Shown: in pieces, positions 32,723 to 42,270 of the stretch
How the letters are laid out: every line of letters begins with the position of its first letter
Numbering within the stretch: position 1 is the stretch's first letter
DNA from: Flavobacterium sp.
GTDB taxonomy: Bacteria > Bacteroidota > Bacteroidia > Flavobacteriales > Flavobacteriaceae
Direction of reading: 5' to 3'
NCBI RefSeq assembly: GCF_027483985.1
Contig: NZ_JAIXTJ010000011.1
Coordinates: 1-64,000, forward strand
Length of the DNA: 64,000 nucleotides
Translations under genes and position numbers: made by a program
The notes under the pieces: generated by a model
Database searches by the model: none
Told to the model about the DNA's origin: nothing
Seen by the model: the letters and a program-made list of their open reading frames with translations, nothing else

Positions 32723-32858
32723 GTATCCAATTTTACTCTTGAGCTCGCTCAAAAAAGTAAAATTGTATACAAAAAAAATAGTTTTTAAATCGCAGATTGA
32801 AAAAAGCATTTCATTTCCACTACGGAGCTAAATCTTGAACAACGAAGTTAATCCCTAT

Positions 32859-33121
32859 CGCGCGGATTTGCAATCCGTGCCACAAAATTTTGTCAATATT
32901 TTAAACCATTTACGATAACCTAATATTGATATAAGCGTGTAAAAACATCTATTCATCCAACAGTTGTGATTGTGATAAAATAGCATTCTTCAGATGCTGT
33001 GGCTTTATATTTTGTTGACTATGGCGTACATTTGAATAACAAATATAAAAAAACTAAAACTTTTTTTGTTGTAGTGTAGTGGTTTAATATTTTATGTGGG
33101 CACGGAATTAAATTTCGCGCA
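32859..33121. mobile_element. MITE-like element with about 50-bp imperfect inverted ends
   Basis: The left end (32859-32914) begins CGCGCGGATTTGCAATCCGT and continues with CACAAAATTTTG...AAACCA; the right end (33072-33121), read in reverse, runs GCGCGAAATTTAATTCCGTG, then CCCACATAAAATATTAAACCA. The two align over about 50 bp with a few gaps. The 150 bp between them has no ORF. It has the size and shape of a miniature inverted-repeat element, but no transposase is near and no target duplication is clear. It occupies most of the gap before the mannan locus. Confidence 0.5.
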
Positions 33122-33227
33122 ATCTAATGTGAAACATATTTAACAGTCGGATGTTCAGCAATACTTACAAGACAATTGTAAAAAATTGTATTTATAAAAA
33201 TAAAAAATCGTTTCACACACTTCTACG

Positions 33228-34502
33228 CTACTTTTGAATTTTCAAATTAAAAGCCTTTATCAAATTCATAGTAGAAGTCTCTTCTGAGAATACCGAATTC
33301 AAACCTTGTGGTTCTTGCGGCGGATCAGTTGTGAAATCAATACCAACTTTCCATTTTCCGTCGTTAGGATTGTTTTTTGCTAGTCCGGCGTAACCCCAAA
33401 AGTTTAAGGCTACAAAAGGTTCGTTGTTTGAAATAGCTTGTACTAATCGTTCGAAAACAGCTTTGTAAAATTGATTTCTAAATTCTACCGAAGCATTTCT
33501 ATCCAAACTTTCTTGACTTCTTGGGTAACCAAATTCTTCCAAAATAATTGGTTTTTGCAATCTTTTGGCGACTTCAATATGTTCGTCGATGTAGGCAATT
33601 GTTTTTTCAATAGCAACAGGTGTTGAACCTTTTTCGTCTTCCATTTTATACCAACCCCAATTTTTTGGCCAAATGTGCATCGTTAAATAATCGATATTTT
33701 TATTAACGTGTGTACGTTCAAAAGTAGGCAAATCGTCGTTTGAACCTGCTTTACCTTCCGAACCAGTGGTGATTAAATGGTTTTTATCCAAACGATTAAT
33801 TTCATCCACAGTTTCGTTAAACCATTTGGTAAAGGCCGCTTCATTTTCTTTAGTGAAAACACGTGGTTCGTTGGCAACTTCCCAAGCCATAATTGCTTTG
33901 TCTTCGGTATATTTCTTTTTGGTATATGAATTGGTTCTTCCGATAATGAATTGGATGTGCTTTTTGAAATCGTCTTTGCAAGGTTCACACGAATGAAATT
34001 GCGATGTAAAATTCATAAATTGAGGCCAAGTATTAGGCGCAATATTCGGATTAGGAACTTTTCCATAACCGTTCCATTCCAAGTATTTTGCCATTCCGCC
34101 AGACCATTCCCAGTTGTTGTTTAAATATAATATGGCGTTTAAATTACGCTTACCCATTTCGGCTAAAACATAATCCAAACCATCCAATAATTCTTGATTG
34201 TATTTTCCTTTTTCGGTTTGTAATGCTGGCATAACTGTAAAATCTTGATCGCCACCTTCAGCGCCAACCAAAATTCTCAGATTGGTAATTCCGTTGGCTT
34301 TCAACTCATCTAATTCTTTTAACAATCGTGTTCTATCGCCGTTTTTAGCACCAATCATCGCACCATACCAATAATTAGTTCCGATGAAATTATAGGGTTT
34401 GCCTTCTTTGATAAACTTAGAATCTTTGACAGAAATAAATTTTTGAGACGAACAAGAGGTTGTAAAAACGAGTATAAAAGCAAGAAGAATATATTTTTTC
34501 AT
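33228..34502 (-). CDS. GH5 family (GH5_7-like) beta-mannanase lipoprotein
   Basis: A 424-residue lipoprotein (lipobox TTSC, Cys17; SSQ after it) with a TIM-barrel GH5 domain. The acid/base is Glu212 in AWEVANEPR and the nucleophile Glu323 in ILEEFGYPR. The NNNWEWSGGMAKYLEW segment (128-143) and HIWPKNWGW fit the GH5_7 mannanases of plants, fungi and Bacteroidota. It should cut beta-1,4-mannan at the cell surface or in the periplasm. It is the last gene of the minus-strand mannan operon, 6 bp after the first GH26. Confidence 0.9.
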   Translation of the reverse strand: MKKYILLAFILVFTTSCSSQKFISVKDSKFIKEGKPYNFIGTNYWYGAMIGAKNGDRTRLLKELDELKANGITNLRILVGAEGGDQDFTVMPALQTEKGKYNQELLDGLDYVLAEMGKRNLNAILYLNNNWEWSGGMAKYLEWNGYGKVPNPNIAPNTWPQFMNFTSQFHSCEPCKDDFKKHIQFIIGRTNSYTKKKYTEDKAIMAWEVANEPRVFTKENEAAFTKWFNETVDEINRLDKNHLITTGSEGKAGSNDDLPTFERTHVNKNIDYLTMHIWPKNWGWYKMEDEKGSTPVAIEKTIAYIDEHIEVAKRLQKPIILEEFGYPRSQESLDRNASVEFRNQFYKAVFERLVQAISNNEPFVALNFWGYAGLAKNNPNDGKWKVGIDFTTDPPQEPQGLNSVFSEETSTMNLIKAFNLKIQK

Positions 34503-34508
34503 ATAAAT

Positions 34509-35735
34509 TTAATTAGGCAAAACGTACATACTAGGCAACGTATTTTGTAAAACGGATTTAGGTTTGGTAACAAAACTGTTGAAATCGGCTGCATTGCTAT
34601 TCGATGGCGTTGGCACATAATAACCGCCATTGCCGTTATTCCAAAACATAACAAAGGCTAATTGCACATTGTTTTTGGTCATTGCATCATAAAGATATAA
34701 GGAAAACCAATTAGGAACTGCCGGAGTTGTACTGGTGACACGATAACCGGTTTCGGTCAAAGCAGCAATTTTATTTTTCTCAATAGCTAAATCAGATAAG
34801 TATTTTAATTTAGTATTTGCATTATTAGATCCTGCAGTTCCTTGATTATTGAAATCACCATAATTATCCATTCCCAAAACATCTACATAACCATCGCCTG
34901 GATAACGCGACAAATAAGAAGTAGCCGTTGTATAAGTATTATCAGGCGAAAACGAATATAATACATTATGAACGTTTTTAGTGTTTTTCAAATAATCTAC
35001 AGTAAACTGAAATACCGTTTTGTACTCTTGAGGCGAACAATAATTTGCACCCCACCAAAACCAACTGCCATCAAACTCGTGAAAAGGTCGGAAGATTACA
35101 GGAATTAATTTATTATTGTTATCTCTCAAGTTAGAAAGTACCGAAGCGACCTTATCTAATTTTAATTTGTACCAATCGTGCTTTGCACCACCAGGCAAAA
35201 TACTTCTAAAAGCAGTGCTTTTTTGCTCCGCTGTCATATCGGCTGCATAAAAACTATCTTCATTATTTGGTTCACGCAAATGCCAACAAAAGATGTTAAT
35301 CATTCCTTTAGCATAAGCTTCTTTGGTATCGTCAATAATGATATTTTCTTGTTGATAAAACCAGTTGCTAGCTTGACCATTATTGCTTTTGTCGGTAATA
35401 AACATAAAATCAGAACCCAAAAGTGCAGGATCGCTTCCAGTTGTTTTTTTAATATCAGAAGCGCCACTTGCACCGTAAAAAGCATTGAAAGCATCTTGTT
35501 GACCGATAGCAAATTTAGTTTGAGATAATTTACGTAAATTGTAAAAAAGTGCAACCGTTTCTTCTGTGGCATTTTGGTCAACCATAAAAGTTCTAACATT
35601 TTGCGGTGTAACTGGATCGGCAACTAAAACTGGCGGATTCACTGCTGGTGTTTCGGAAGTTGTGCCGTCGTCTTTAGAACACGAAGTCAGTGTCAAAACT
35701 GCTACCGTTATAATAGAAATATAAAATGTTTTCAT
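34509..35735 (-). CDS. GH26 beta-mannanase lipoprotein (first)
   Basis: A 408-residue lipoprotein (lipobox LTSC, Cys19; acidic SKDDG after it, a surface-export-like signal). A linker leads to the GH26 barrel: acid/base Glu220 in FRPFHEFDGSWFWWG and nucleophile Glu328 in ALTETGYR. It resembles endo-beta-1,4-mannanases. Only partly similar to the second GH26 at 42271, so the two probably differ in mode (endo versus mannobiose-releasing) or place. Confidence 0.92.
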   Translation of the reverse strand: MKTFYISIITVAVLTLTSCSKDDGTTSETPAVNPPVLVADPVTPQNVRTFMVDQNATEETVALFYNLRKLSQTKFAIGQQDAFNAFYGASGASDIKKTTGSDPALLGSDFMFITDKSNNGQASNWFYQQENIIIDDTKEAYAKGMINIFCWHLREPNNEDSFYAADMTAEQKSTAFRSILPGGAKHDWYKLKLDKVASVLSNLRDNNNKLIPVIFRPFHEFDGSWFWWGANYCSPQEYKTVFQFTVDYLKNTKNVHNVLYSFSPDNTYTTATSYLSRYPGDGYVDVLGMDNYGDFNNQGTAGSNNANTKLKYLSDLAIEKNKIAALTETGYRVTSTTPAVPNWFSLYLYDAMTKNNVQLAFVMFWNNGNGGYYVPTPSNSNAADFNSFVTKPKSVLQNTLPSMYVLPN

Positions 35736-35761
35736 AGCAATTTTTGTTATTTATTAAATTA

Positions 35762-36796
35762 TTATTGGAAACTCACCTTAACATCGTCAGTATATAATGT
35801 GCCTGATGCAAAACCCAAAGCAAGCATAATTCTGTATTTTTTAGTTCCTTTTGGAAGCGGAAATGTTTTAGTGTAAAAAGTCCAATCGGTTGTTCCTGTT
35901 ACAAAGGTTACACTTTGGTCGTCACTGGTTTTTTGATTATCATTTCCGGTGAATTCTACATTTAATAATCCGTTATTCCAAGTGTCTTTTCCTTGTTGGA
36001 TGTTATCTGATTTTAACCAACTCGAAATCGTAATAGAAGTTACATTTTGTGCAACATCAGCAATTTGATCAATTCCTGTCCAATCGAAAGTTGCAGAATT
36101 CAATACTAAAGACGATTTTCCTTCTTTGAAAATTGTGGTGGAAGTTACTGCAGTTCCGCGCCACGAGTTAATACCGTTTTCAAAAGTTCCGTTAGTTAAT
36201 TCGATGGGTTTATTTTCGAAAGTACCAGAAATAACCGTTGGCATTCGACTAGCATTTTCTGCTTCAGTAATTTTATTTAATTCTTCTTGCGAGATGGCAA
36301 TTGCTTTAATTTCGTCAAACAAAATAGTTCCGCTGGTTTGACCTAAAGCCAACATAATTCGAAATTTAGACGCTGAAGTTGGAACCTTAATGGTTTTTTT
36401 ATAAAACGTCCAAGGTGTTGTTTCTAAAACCGAAGCAACGTTTTCATTCTGAATTCCTTTCTCGCCAGCATTTAAAAACTCGACGTCAAATTTTCCGGTG
36501 TTCCAAGCATTTTTGCCTTTTTCAATAGCATCCGATTTTATCCAACCACTGAATTCAATAGCGGCTGTATTTTTCGGAATACTAATAATTTGATCGATGG
36601 CTTTCCATTCTGCACCAGTATATTGTGTAATTATTGCGCTTGCTTTTCCAGCTTTTTTATCAAATGTTGATAATTGCGCCACATCACCACGCCAATTGTT
36701 GAGCTCCATTTCAAATCCACCATTTACTACTAGATTTTTTTGAGCATAGGAAGTCAGATTTACTACTAAAAGGAATAATACAATTATTTTTCTCAT
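35762..36796 (-). CDS. Secreted protein of two tandem CBM-like domains
   Basis: A 344-residue exported protein (signal peptide 1-18, ending SYAQ) made only of two homologous modules: about 20-170 and about 197-344. Both carry NGGFE/NGTFE, NxWRG, the AWNTGKFDVEF/TWNNGLLNVEF strand, WTFY and KFRIMLALG/KYRIMLALG. Length and pattern fit CBM4/9/22-type jelly-roll glycan-binding domains. There is no catalytic domain. It is 5 bp from the epimerase gene and 26 bp from the GH26, so it surely belongs to the mannan operon and probably binds the polymer. Confidence 0.8.
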   Translation of the reverse strand: MRKIIVLFLLVVNLTSYAQKNLVVNGGFEMELNNWRGDVAQLSTFDKKAGKASAIITQYTGAEWKAIDQIISIPKNTAAIEFSGWIKSDAIEKGKNAWNTGKFDVEFLNAGEKGIQNENVASVLETTPWTFYKKTIKVPTSASKFRIMLALGQTSGTILFDEIKAIAISQEELNKITEAENASRMPTVISGTFENKPIELTNGTFENGINSWRGTAVTSTTIFKEGKSSLVLNSATFDWTGIDQIADVAQNVTSITISSWLKSDNIQQGKDTWNNGLLNVEFTGNDNQKTSDDQSVTFVTGTTDWTFYTKTFPLPKGTKKYRIMLALGFASGTLYTDDVKVSFQ

Positions 36797-36801
36797 AGGT
36801 T

Positions 36802-38007
36802 TTATGTTGACAAACGTTTAATCAATTCTAAGCAAGCGCGTGAATTGTGATAGGGACATTTCCAGAAACCAGCTTTGTCTTTTTCGATTTTAGAATAATC
36901 TCTATTTATTCCCCAAATCCATTCGCCGTTTTCTTTATCAAGAATGTATTTTTGTACAAACTCGAAGTTCTTTTCAGTGATTTTAAGATAGTCGATGTCT
37001 TTGGTCAATTGCCAAGCGTTTATCATTCCAATCCACAATTCGGACTGTGGCCACCAGTGCTTTTCGGCAATTAATTCATTTTTTTCGGGATCCAATTCAT
37101 ACCATAATCCGCCATCAACGTCAAGACCTTCTTTGGTAACTTTTGCCATTTCTACGGCGTATTTTTGGTATTTCTCAATCAAATCTTGGTCTTCAATCAC
37201 TTCGGCGCACCATTGTAATAACCAAGCCGCTTCAATATCGTGACCATACGAAATTACATCTGGTTTTTCTACCCAATTTTCATTGAAAAACAGTTTTAAA
37301 TGCCAAGAATTTTTATCAATAAAATAAATGCTAATTACGTAAAGCAGTTTTTTTATTTTGTCTTTCAGTTCTAAATAGGGCCAAACTTGATAGAGATTAG
37401 CATAAGCTTCCACAATATGCAAATGGGTATTCATTGTTTTCTTTTCGTTCGCATCTTTATCGCTCAAACGCAAATCATCGATGGGTTGCCAATCGCGTGT
37501 AAAGGCTTCGAAGTAGCCTTCGTTTTCTTTATCGTAACTGTATTTTTCTATTATATTATACAGATTTATTGCTAGTTGTAAAGCTTCTTGATTTTGAGAA
37601 ATTTTGTAAAATTCGGTTAATCCATAAATGGTAAAAGCCAACGCATAAATTTGATTTTTGGTGTCTTTTGGAGTTCCATCGTGGTTTACAGACCAGAAGA
37701 TTCCGGCAAATTCTTTATCATAAAAATAGTTGTTGATGTACTGAAAAGCTCTTTCGGCAATAGCCAAATGATTCGGATTTTTAGTTACAGGATAAGCTGC
37801 AGAAAACGACCAAAGAATTCTGGCATTTAATACCGAACCTTTGTCAGCCAATTCATTTTTGACTTCATTAAAATCAATTTCACCAATAAAACCACCAAAC
37901 TTTTCGTCGATGGCATTGGTTTCCCAATAGTCCAAAATCGAATGCAACTCAGCGCTGATTTTAGCTAAAAAAGTCGTGAAATTTATGGATTCCTTTTCAA
38001 AAATCAT
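36802..38007 (-). CDS. AGE-family epimerase (probable mannobiose/cellobiose 2-epimerase)
   Basis: A 401-residue (alpha/alpha)6-barrel protein with no signal peptide, so cytoplasmic. Catalytic-type histidines lie in MNTHLHIVEAY and in the segments SYGHDIEAAW and AEKHWWPQSELW. With the adjacent GH130 it fits the mannan pathway in which beta-1,4-mannobiose is turned into mannosyl-glucose. N-acylglucosamine epimerase activity is less likely because of the gene context. Confidence 0.88.
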   Translation of the reverse strand: MIFEKESINFTTFLAKISAELHSILDYWETNAIDEKFGGFIGEIDFNEVKNELADKGSVLNARILWSFSAAYPVTKNPNHLAIAERAFQYINNYFYDKEFAGIFWSVNHDGTPKDTKNQIYALAFTIYGLTEFYKISQNQEALQLAINLYNIIEKYSYDKENEGYFEAFTRDWQPIDDLRLSDKDANEKKTMNTHLHIVEAYANLYQVWPYLELKDKIKKLLYVISIYFIDKNSWHLKLFFNENWVEKPDVISYGHDIEAAWLLQWCAEVIEDQDLIEKYQKYAVEMAKVTKEGLDVDGGLWYELDPEKNELIAEKHWWPQSELWIGMINAWQLTKDIDYLKITEKNFEFVQKYILDKENGEWIWGINRDYSKIEKDKAGFWKCPYHNSRACLELIKRLST

Positions 38008-38019
38008 TTTGCAATTATT

Positions 38020-38985
38020 TTAATTTGATTTCAATGAACCGTCTTGGTTATAAGCTTTCAAATATTCTCTGGTTTTTGTTCCTGATTCCTTTAAATCAGA
38101 TGCTTTCCAATTTCCTGTTGCCGATGCACCTTTCTTTAAAACAGAACACGTTTCGTCTTTATCGGAAACCGACCAAGTAACCCAGCTTATTTTGTTTTTA
38201 TCCATCCAATCGATGAATTTTTGCCATTCTTCATAATCCATTGCGGCATCGCCACTAGCTTCCATTCCTGCACATTCTGACACGAAAGTTGGAAGTCCTT
38301 TTTTGATGGCTTCATCAGTTCGATCACGCAACCATTGTTTGTGTGTCCCAGCATAAAAATGCATCGTGTACATTACATTTGTAACGTTCTTTATCGGATT
38401 TTCAGCAGGCAAATTCACGTCTTGATCCCAATGCGGCGAACCAACAAGGATAATATTATCTGCATCATTTTTACGAATGGTAGCAATCACTTCTTCAGAA
38501 TACGCTTTTACTTCTTCCCAAGATTCTTGGTCAGGTTCGTTGACTACTTCGTAAATTACATTGGGAAACTTGCCGTACTTTTTAGACATTCTATCAAAGA
38601 AATCTTTGGCTTCTTTTAGGTTCAAATTGTGACTATGCCAATCGATAATTACGTAGATATCATTTGCAATAGCAGCATCAACAACATCGGTAATTAATTT
38701 TTCAGATGCTTGTGGGTTTTGCAAATAACCATTGTCGGGTTCAACGCCTAAAGCTGCTCGAACTACAGTACAATTCCAATCCTTTTTCAACCATTTTACG
38801 GTTTTTTTATTATAAAATGAAGGATGAAAACAGCTCCAACCATAACTCATTCCGTGAAGCACAATTGGGTTTCCTTTTTGGTTGCACAATTGCGTGCCAA
38901 TAACTTGAAGGTTACCATTGTTTTTTACTACTTGAGCGTTTACAAAAGCAGTGGTGAGTAGTAAAATTAATAGAAGCCTTTTCAT
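38020..38985 (-). CDS. GH5 endoglucanase-like enzyme
   Basis: A 321-residue exported enzyme (signal peptide 1-17, ending VNAQ). It fits the GH5_2-type cellulases: IIDWHSHN (113-120), acid/base Glu150 in EVVNEPDQ and nucleophile Glu237 in FVSECAG. In a glucomannan locus it would cut glucose-containing parts of the chain, or it could be a mannanase. It is 12 bp from the epimerase gene and 119 bp from the GH130 gene. Confidence 0.88.
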   Translation of the reverse strand: MKRLLLILLLTTAFVNAQVVKNNGNLQVIGTQLCNQKGNPIVLHGMSYGWSCFHPSFYNKKTVKWLKKDWNCTVVRAALGVEPDNGYLQNPQASEKLITDVVDAAIANDIYVIIDWHSHNLNLKEAKDFFDRMSKKYGKFPNVIYEVVNEPDQESWEEVKAYSEEVIATIRKNDADNIILVGSPHWDQDVNLPAENPIKNVTNVMYTMHFYAGTHKQWLRDRTDEAIKKGLPTFVSECAGMEASGDAAMDYEEWQKFIDWMDKNKISWVTWSVSDKDETCSVLKKGASATGNWKASDLKESGTKTREYLKAYNQDGSLKSN

Positions 38986-39104
38986 CGTAATATAATTTTA
39001 TTTGAAAACATAGAGATAAAACACGTTGTTTTGAACCATTAAGAAATTAAGATACATTAAGTTGTTAGATATATCTTGATGAACTTTATTTTCTTACTAG
39101 ATTT

Positions 39105-40289
39105 TTAAATCGATTTATTTCTTTCAATTAAATCGAGTATTGTATTTACTGAACCGGCAGAAGTAAATTTATCTTCTGGTGAATTCATAGCGTAATCTAC
39201 TAATTTTTCAATAGTAGAAGTTGCTACGTGCATTCTCGTATCTGAAGAAGCGTAATACACAAAAACGGTTCCGTTATCGTCGGCAATCCATCCATTTGAA
39301 AATAAAACATTGGAAACATCGCCCACACGTTCGTCGTTTTCTGGCGCCATAAAATGTCCGGCTGGCGTGTGAATTACTTTAGAAATATCATTCAAATCGG
39401 TCATAAAAACATACAAAGTATAACGCAAACCTGCAGCGGTATTTCGAACACCGTGTGCCAGATGCAACCAACCTTTATCGGTTTTGATTGGCGCTGGACC
39501 AAGTCCGTTTTTAAGTTCATAAATAGTATGATACACTTTTCCGAAGATGATTTGTTCGTCTTTTACAATTGGACTTTCCATAGTGTCAATGTAGCCCAAA
39601 CCAATGCCACCACCATTTCCTACATCAATAAATCCGTCTTGCGGACGCGTGTAAATGGCATATTTCCCGTTAACGAATTCTGGATGAAGCACTACATTTC
39701 TTTGCTGACCTGTGTTGGAAACCAAATCAGGCAAACGTTCAAAATTTATTAAATCTTTGGTACGCACTAAACCAGCATTAGCAATTGCTGTACTTGTATC
39801 GGATTTTGGAGCGCTTGGATCTTTTCTTTCGGTACAAAAAATGCCGTAAATCCAACCGTCTTCGTGTTGCACCAAACGCATATCGTAGGCATTCGTATCT
39901 GGATTTCCTTCAATTTGTGGAATCACACAAGGTTTGTCCCAAAACTGAAAATTGTCAATACCATTCGGGCTTTCAGCCATTGCAAAAAATGATTTTCTGT
40001 CATTACCTTCCACACGAAGACATAAAACGTATTTACCATTGAATTTTATTGCTCCAGCGTTGAATGTGGCATTAAAACCAATACGTTCTAAACCAAGCGG
40101 ATTGGTTTCGGCATTAAAATCATAACGCCAATGTAACGGAACGTGTTTAGCAGTTACAACAGGATTGGTATATCGTGAATAAATGCCATTATTTTCTGAA
40201 ACTGGACTATTGGGTTGTTGAATAAACTCCAAATGACTAGTTGTTAAAGCGTCAAAATTGTGAATTTTGGTTATGTTTTCCGTGATCAT
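39105..40289 (-). CDS. GH130 phosphorylase (probable mannosylglucose phosphorylase)
   Basis: A 394-residue cytoplasmic five-bladed beta-propeller enzyme. The catalytic Asp is D136 in NAYDMRL; LRVEGNDRKSFFAMAES and GIFCTERKDP are typical of GH130_1. Members split beta-1,4-mannosyl-glucose with phosphate into mannose-1-phosphate and glucose. The epimerase three genes further on supplies its substrate. No signal peptide is seen, as expected. Confidence 0.9.
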   Translation of the reverse strand: MITENITKIHNFDALTTSHLEFIQQPNSPVSENNGIYSRYTNPVVTAKHVPLHWRYDFNAETNPLGLERIGFNATFNAGAIKFNGKYVLCLRVEGNDRKSFFAMAESPNGIDNFQFWDKPCVIPQIEGNPDTNAYDMRLVQHEDGWIYGIFCTERKDPSAPKSDTSTAIANAGLVRTKDLINFERLPDLVSNTGQQRNVVLHPEFVNGKYAIYTRPQDGFIDVGNGGGIGLGYIDTMESPIVKDEQIIFGKVYHTIYELKNGLGPAPIKTDKGWLHLAHGVRNTAAGLRYTLYVFMTDLNDISKVIHTPAGHFMAPENDERVGDVSNVLFSNGWIADDNGTVFVYYASSDTRMHVATSTIEKLVDYAMNSPEDKFTSAGSVNTILDLIERNKSI

Positions 40290-40317
40290 ACGCTGCGTAT
40301 TATATTATAAATTTATT

Positions 40318-42243
40318 TTAAAAATCAGTTAATCGGTTCCACCAAGTGCGTCGCATTACAAGCGCAATGACTACAAATAATCCGAAGACAATGCCAAGTG
40401 CAAACCATCTAGACAGGATTAAATACATCGGAACTAAGGTGAGTAAAATTTGACCCGTAATGCCCAAAAAGACATTGAACATATTGAGTTTGAAATTTTT
40501 ATTTTTTTCTAAAGTTGGATCTTCTTGCAGTAATTCATCGTGAATTGGTTTCCAAAATCCCCACGGACGCACGTTTTTATAGAACGTATGCAAGACTGCT
40601 TTTTCTGTTGGTGGCGCGGCATACGAACCTAAAACGCAAGCAATCAATTGAATTACGATAAAAACTGGAAAGAAATACAACATTCGAGTGCCGTCAAAAT
40701 AGGTTGTGATTCCAGAAACGGATAAGGCTGGAGGAATGGCACTGGCAATGATTCCGAATAACATTCCGTAGAAATATCCGTTGGCATTGAAACGCCACCA
40801 ATACCATTTCAAGACATTCGCACAAACGAATCCGCCATACAAACCAGCGGTAATGATATTGAAAATCATATTGACGTCTTTGATTAAAAGTCCTAAACCA
40901 ACGCCAAGAAGCACCATCACAATTCCAGACAGATAACCCATATTGATGATTTGCTTTCTATCAGCTGTTGGATTGAAATATTTAAGATAAATATCGTTTA
41001 CAATATAAGCTTGACCCGCATTTAAGGTTCCTGAGAAGTTACTCATAAAGGCTCCAAGAAAACCTGCAAGTACCAATCCAACCAATCCTACTGGAAGGTA
41101 TTTATTGATTACAGCTGGCATTATGCTTTCAAAATTTATCCCATCAGCATTTTGAGAAAGAGCCAAATCTTTAAAATATAAAATGCCTAAAATACACAAT
41201 CCCATTACCATAAAATATCGGATTGGAAGCAAAATGATAGAAATAAATCCGCTCATTTTACTAGCTTCTTCTGGCGATTTGGTACTTAAAATTTTCTGAC
41301 AATCATAGTTTGGTGCTGGTCCAGCTAAAGATTTTAAAACTCCAGAAAAGAACATCATACTTACAATGGCAGAAAATAATTTATATCCGTCAGATTCTAA
41401 TTTTTTAGTAGCTTCTGGCAAAATGGTGCTCCAATCCAAACCCAATTCTTTTCCAAAGATTGGATTGTCCCAACCTAGTGGCATTCTATCGGTAATGACT
41501 ATCCCTGAATTGGACAAATGGTGCATCGCAATAGTTCCAACAAAAATCGAACACACAATCATAATCATGTATTTGATAAAATCGGCAAGAACAATTCCGT
41601 GCATTCCACCTACAATACTATAAAACGTAGCCACAATACAAATAGAAACACCATAAAATTGTGCCGTGGTATTTTTGGCTTCGATTAAAGCTGATGCGTA
41701 TTCAGGACTTCCAATAGTAAAGTTTTCCATATGAACATCTAGAAAAGGTACTACTTCTTTAATCGTTTCATAAGGAATAAAAATCTCAAGGAACTCTCCT
41801 ACTCCAACAAAAGCATAAGCCATATAACCAATGCAAAGCATCAATGCAAAAACAACCACAATAGCGTGACTTTGTTTAACTCCTTTATCTGACAATCCGA
41901 AACGGGTTCCGAGCCATTCAGCACCAGTTGTAGCATTACTTCTTCGCAACCATTTACTTAAGAAAACCATCAAAAATACTTGATTAAAAACCGGCCACAT
42001 CCACGGAATCCAAATACTTTTGAATCCATAAAGAAAAGCCATACTTACCAAAAGCATCGTTCCTGAAATATCAAACATATCACTGGCATCACTCAACCCA
42101 AGCATGTACCAAGGTAGTTTTTTTCCACCCATTAAGTAATTGTCTTTGCTTTTCTTGGCTTTGTTTTTCATTACTAAACCAATGACAATCATCATGATAA
42201 AGTATAAGGCGATTATAATTAAATCTATATTAGATAGTTTCAT
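40318..42243 (-). CDS. Sodium:solute symporter of the mannan locus
   Basis: A 641-residue SSS transporter with about 14 helices (MLGLSDASDMFDISGTMLL..., AGFLGAFMSNFSGTLNAGQAY). It is embedded between GH26 and GH130 genes (27 and 28 bp apart) and should bring mannobiose or a related disaccharide into the cytoplasm with sodium ions. Many related loci use an MFS (cation:sugar) transporter in this position. Confidence 0.92.
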   Translation of the reverse strand: MKLSNIDLIIIALYFIMMIVIGLVMKNKAKKSKDNYLMGGKKLPWYMLGLSDASDMFDISGTMLLVSMAFLYGFKSIWIPWMWPVFNQVFLMVFLSKWLRRSNATTGAEWLGTRFGLSDKGVKQSHAIVVVFALMLCIGYMAYAFVGVGEFLEIFIPYETIKEVVPFLDVHMENFTIGSPEYASALIEAKNTTAQFYGVSICIVATFYSIVGGMHGIVLADFIKYMIMIVCSIFVGTIAMHHLSNSGIVITDRMPLGWDNPIFGKELGLDWSTILPEATKKLESDGYKLFSAIVSMMFFSGVLKSLAGPAPNYDCQKILSTKSPEEASKMSGFISIILLPIRYFMVMGLCILGILYFKDLALSQNADGINFESIMPAVINKYLPVGLVGLVLAGFLGAFMSNFSGTLNAGQAYIVNDIYLKYFNPTADRKQIINMGYLSGIVMVLLGVGLGLLIKDVNMIFNIITAGLYGGFVCANVLKWYWWRFNANGYFYGMLFGIIASAIPPALSVSGITTYFDGTRMLYFFPVFIVIQLIACVLGSYAAPPTEKAVLHTFYKNVRPWGFWKPIHDELLQEDPTLEKNKNFKLNMFNVFLGITGQILLTLVPMYLILSRWFALGIVFGLFVVIALVMRRTWWNRLTDF

Positions 42244-42270
42244 TACTGCTGTTTATTGGGGTTTATGGGT

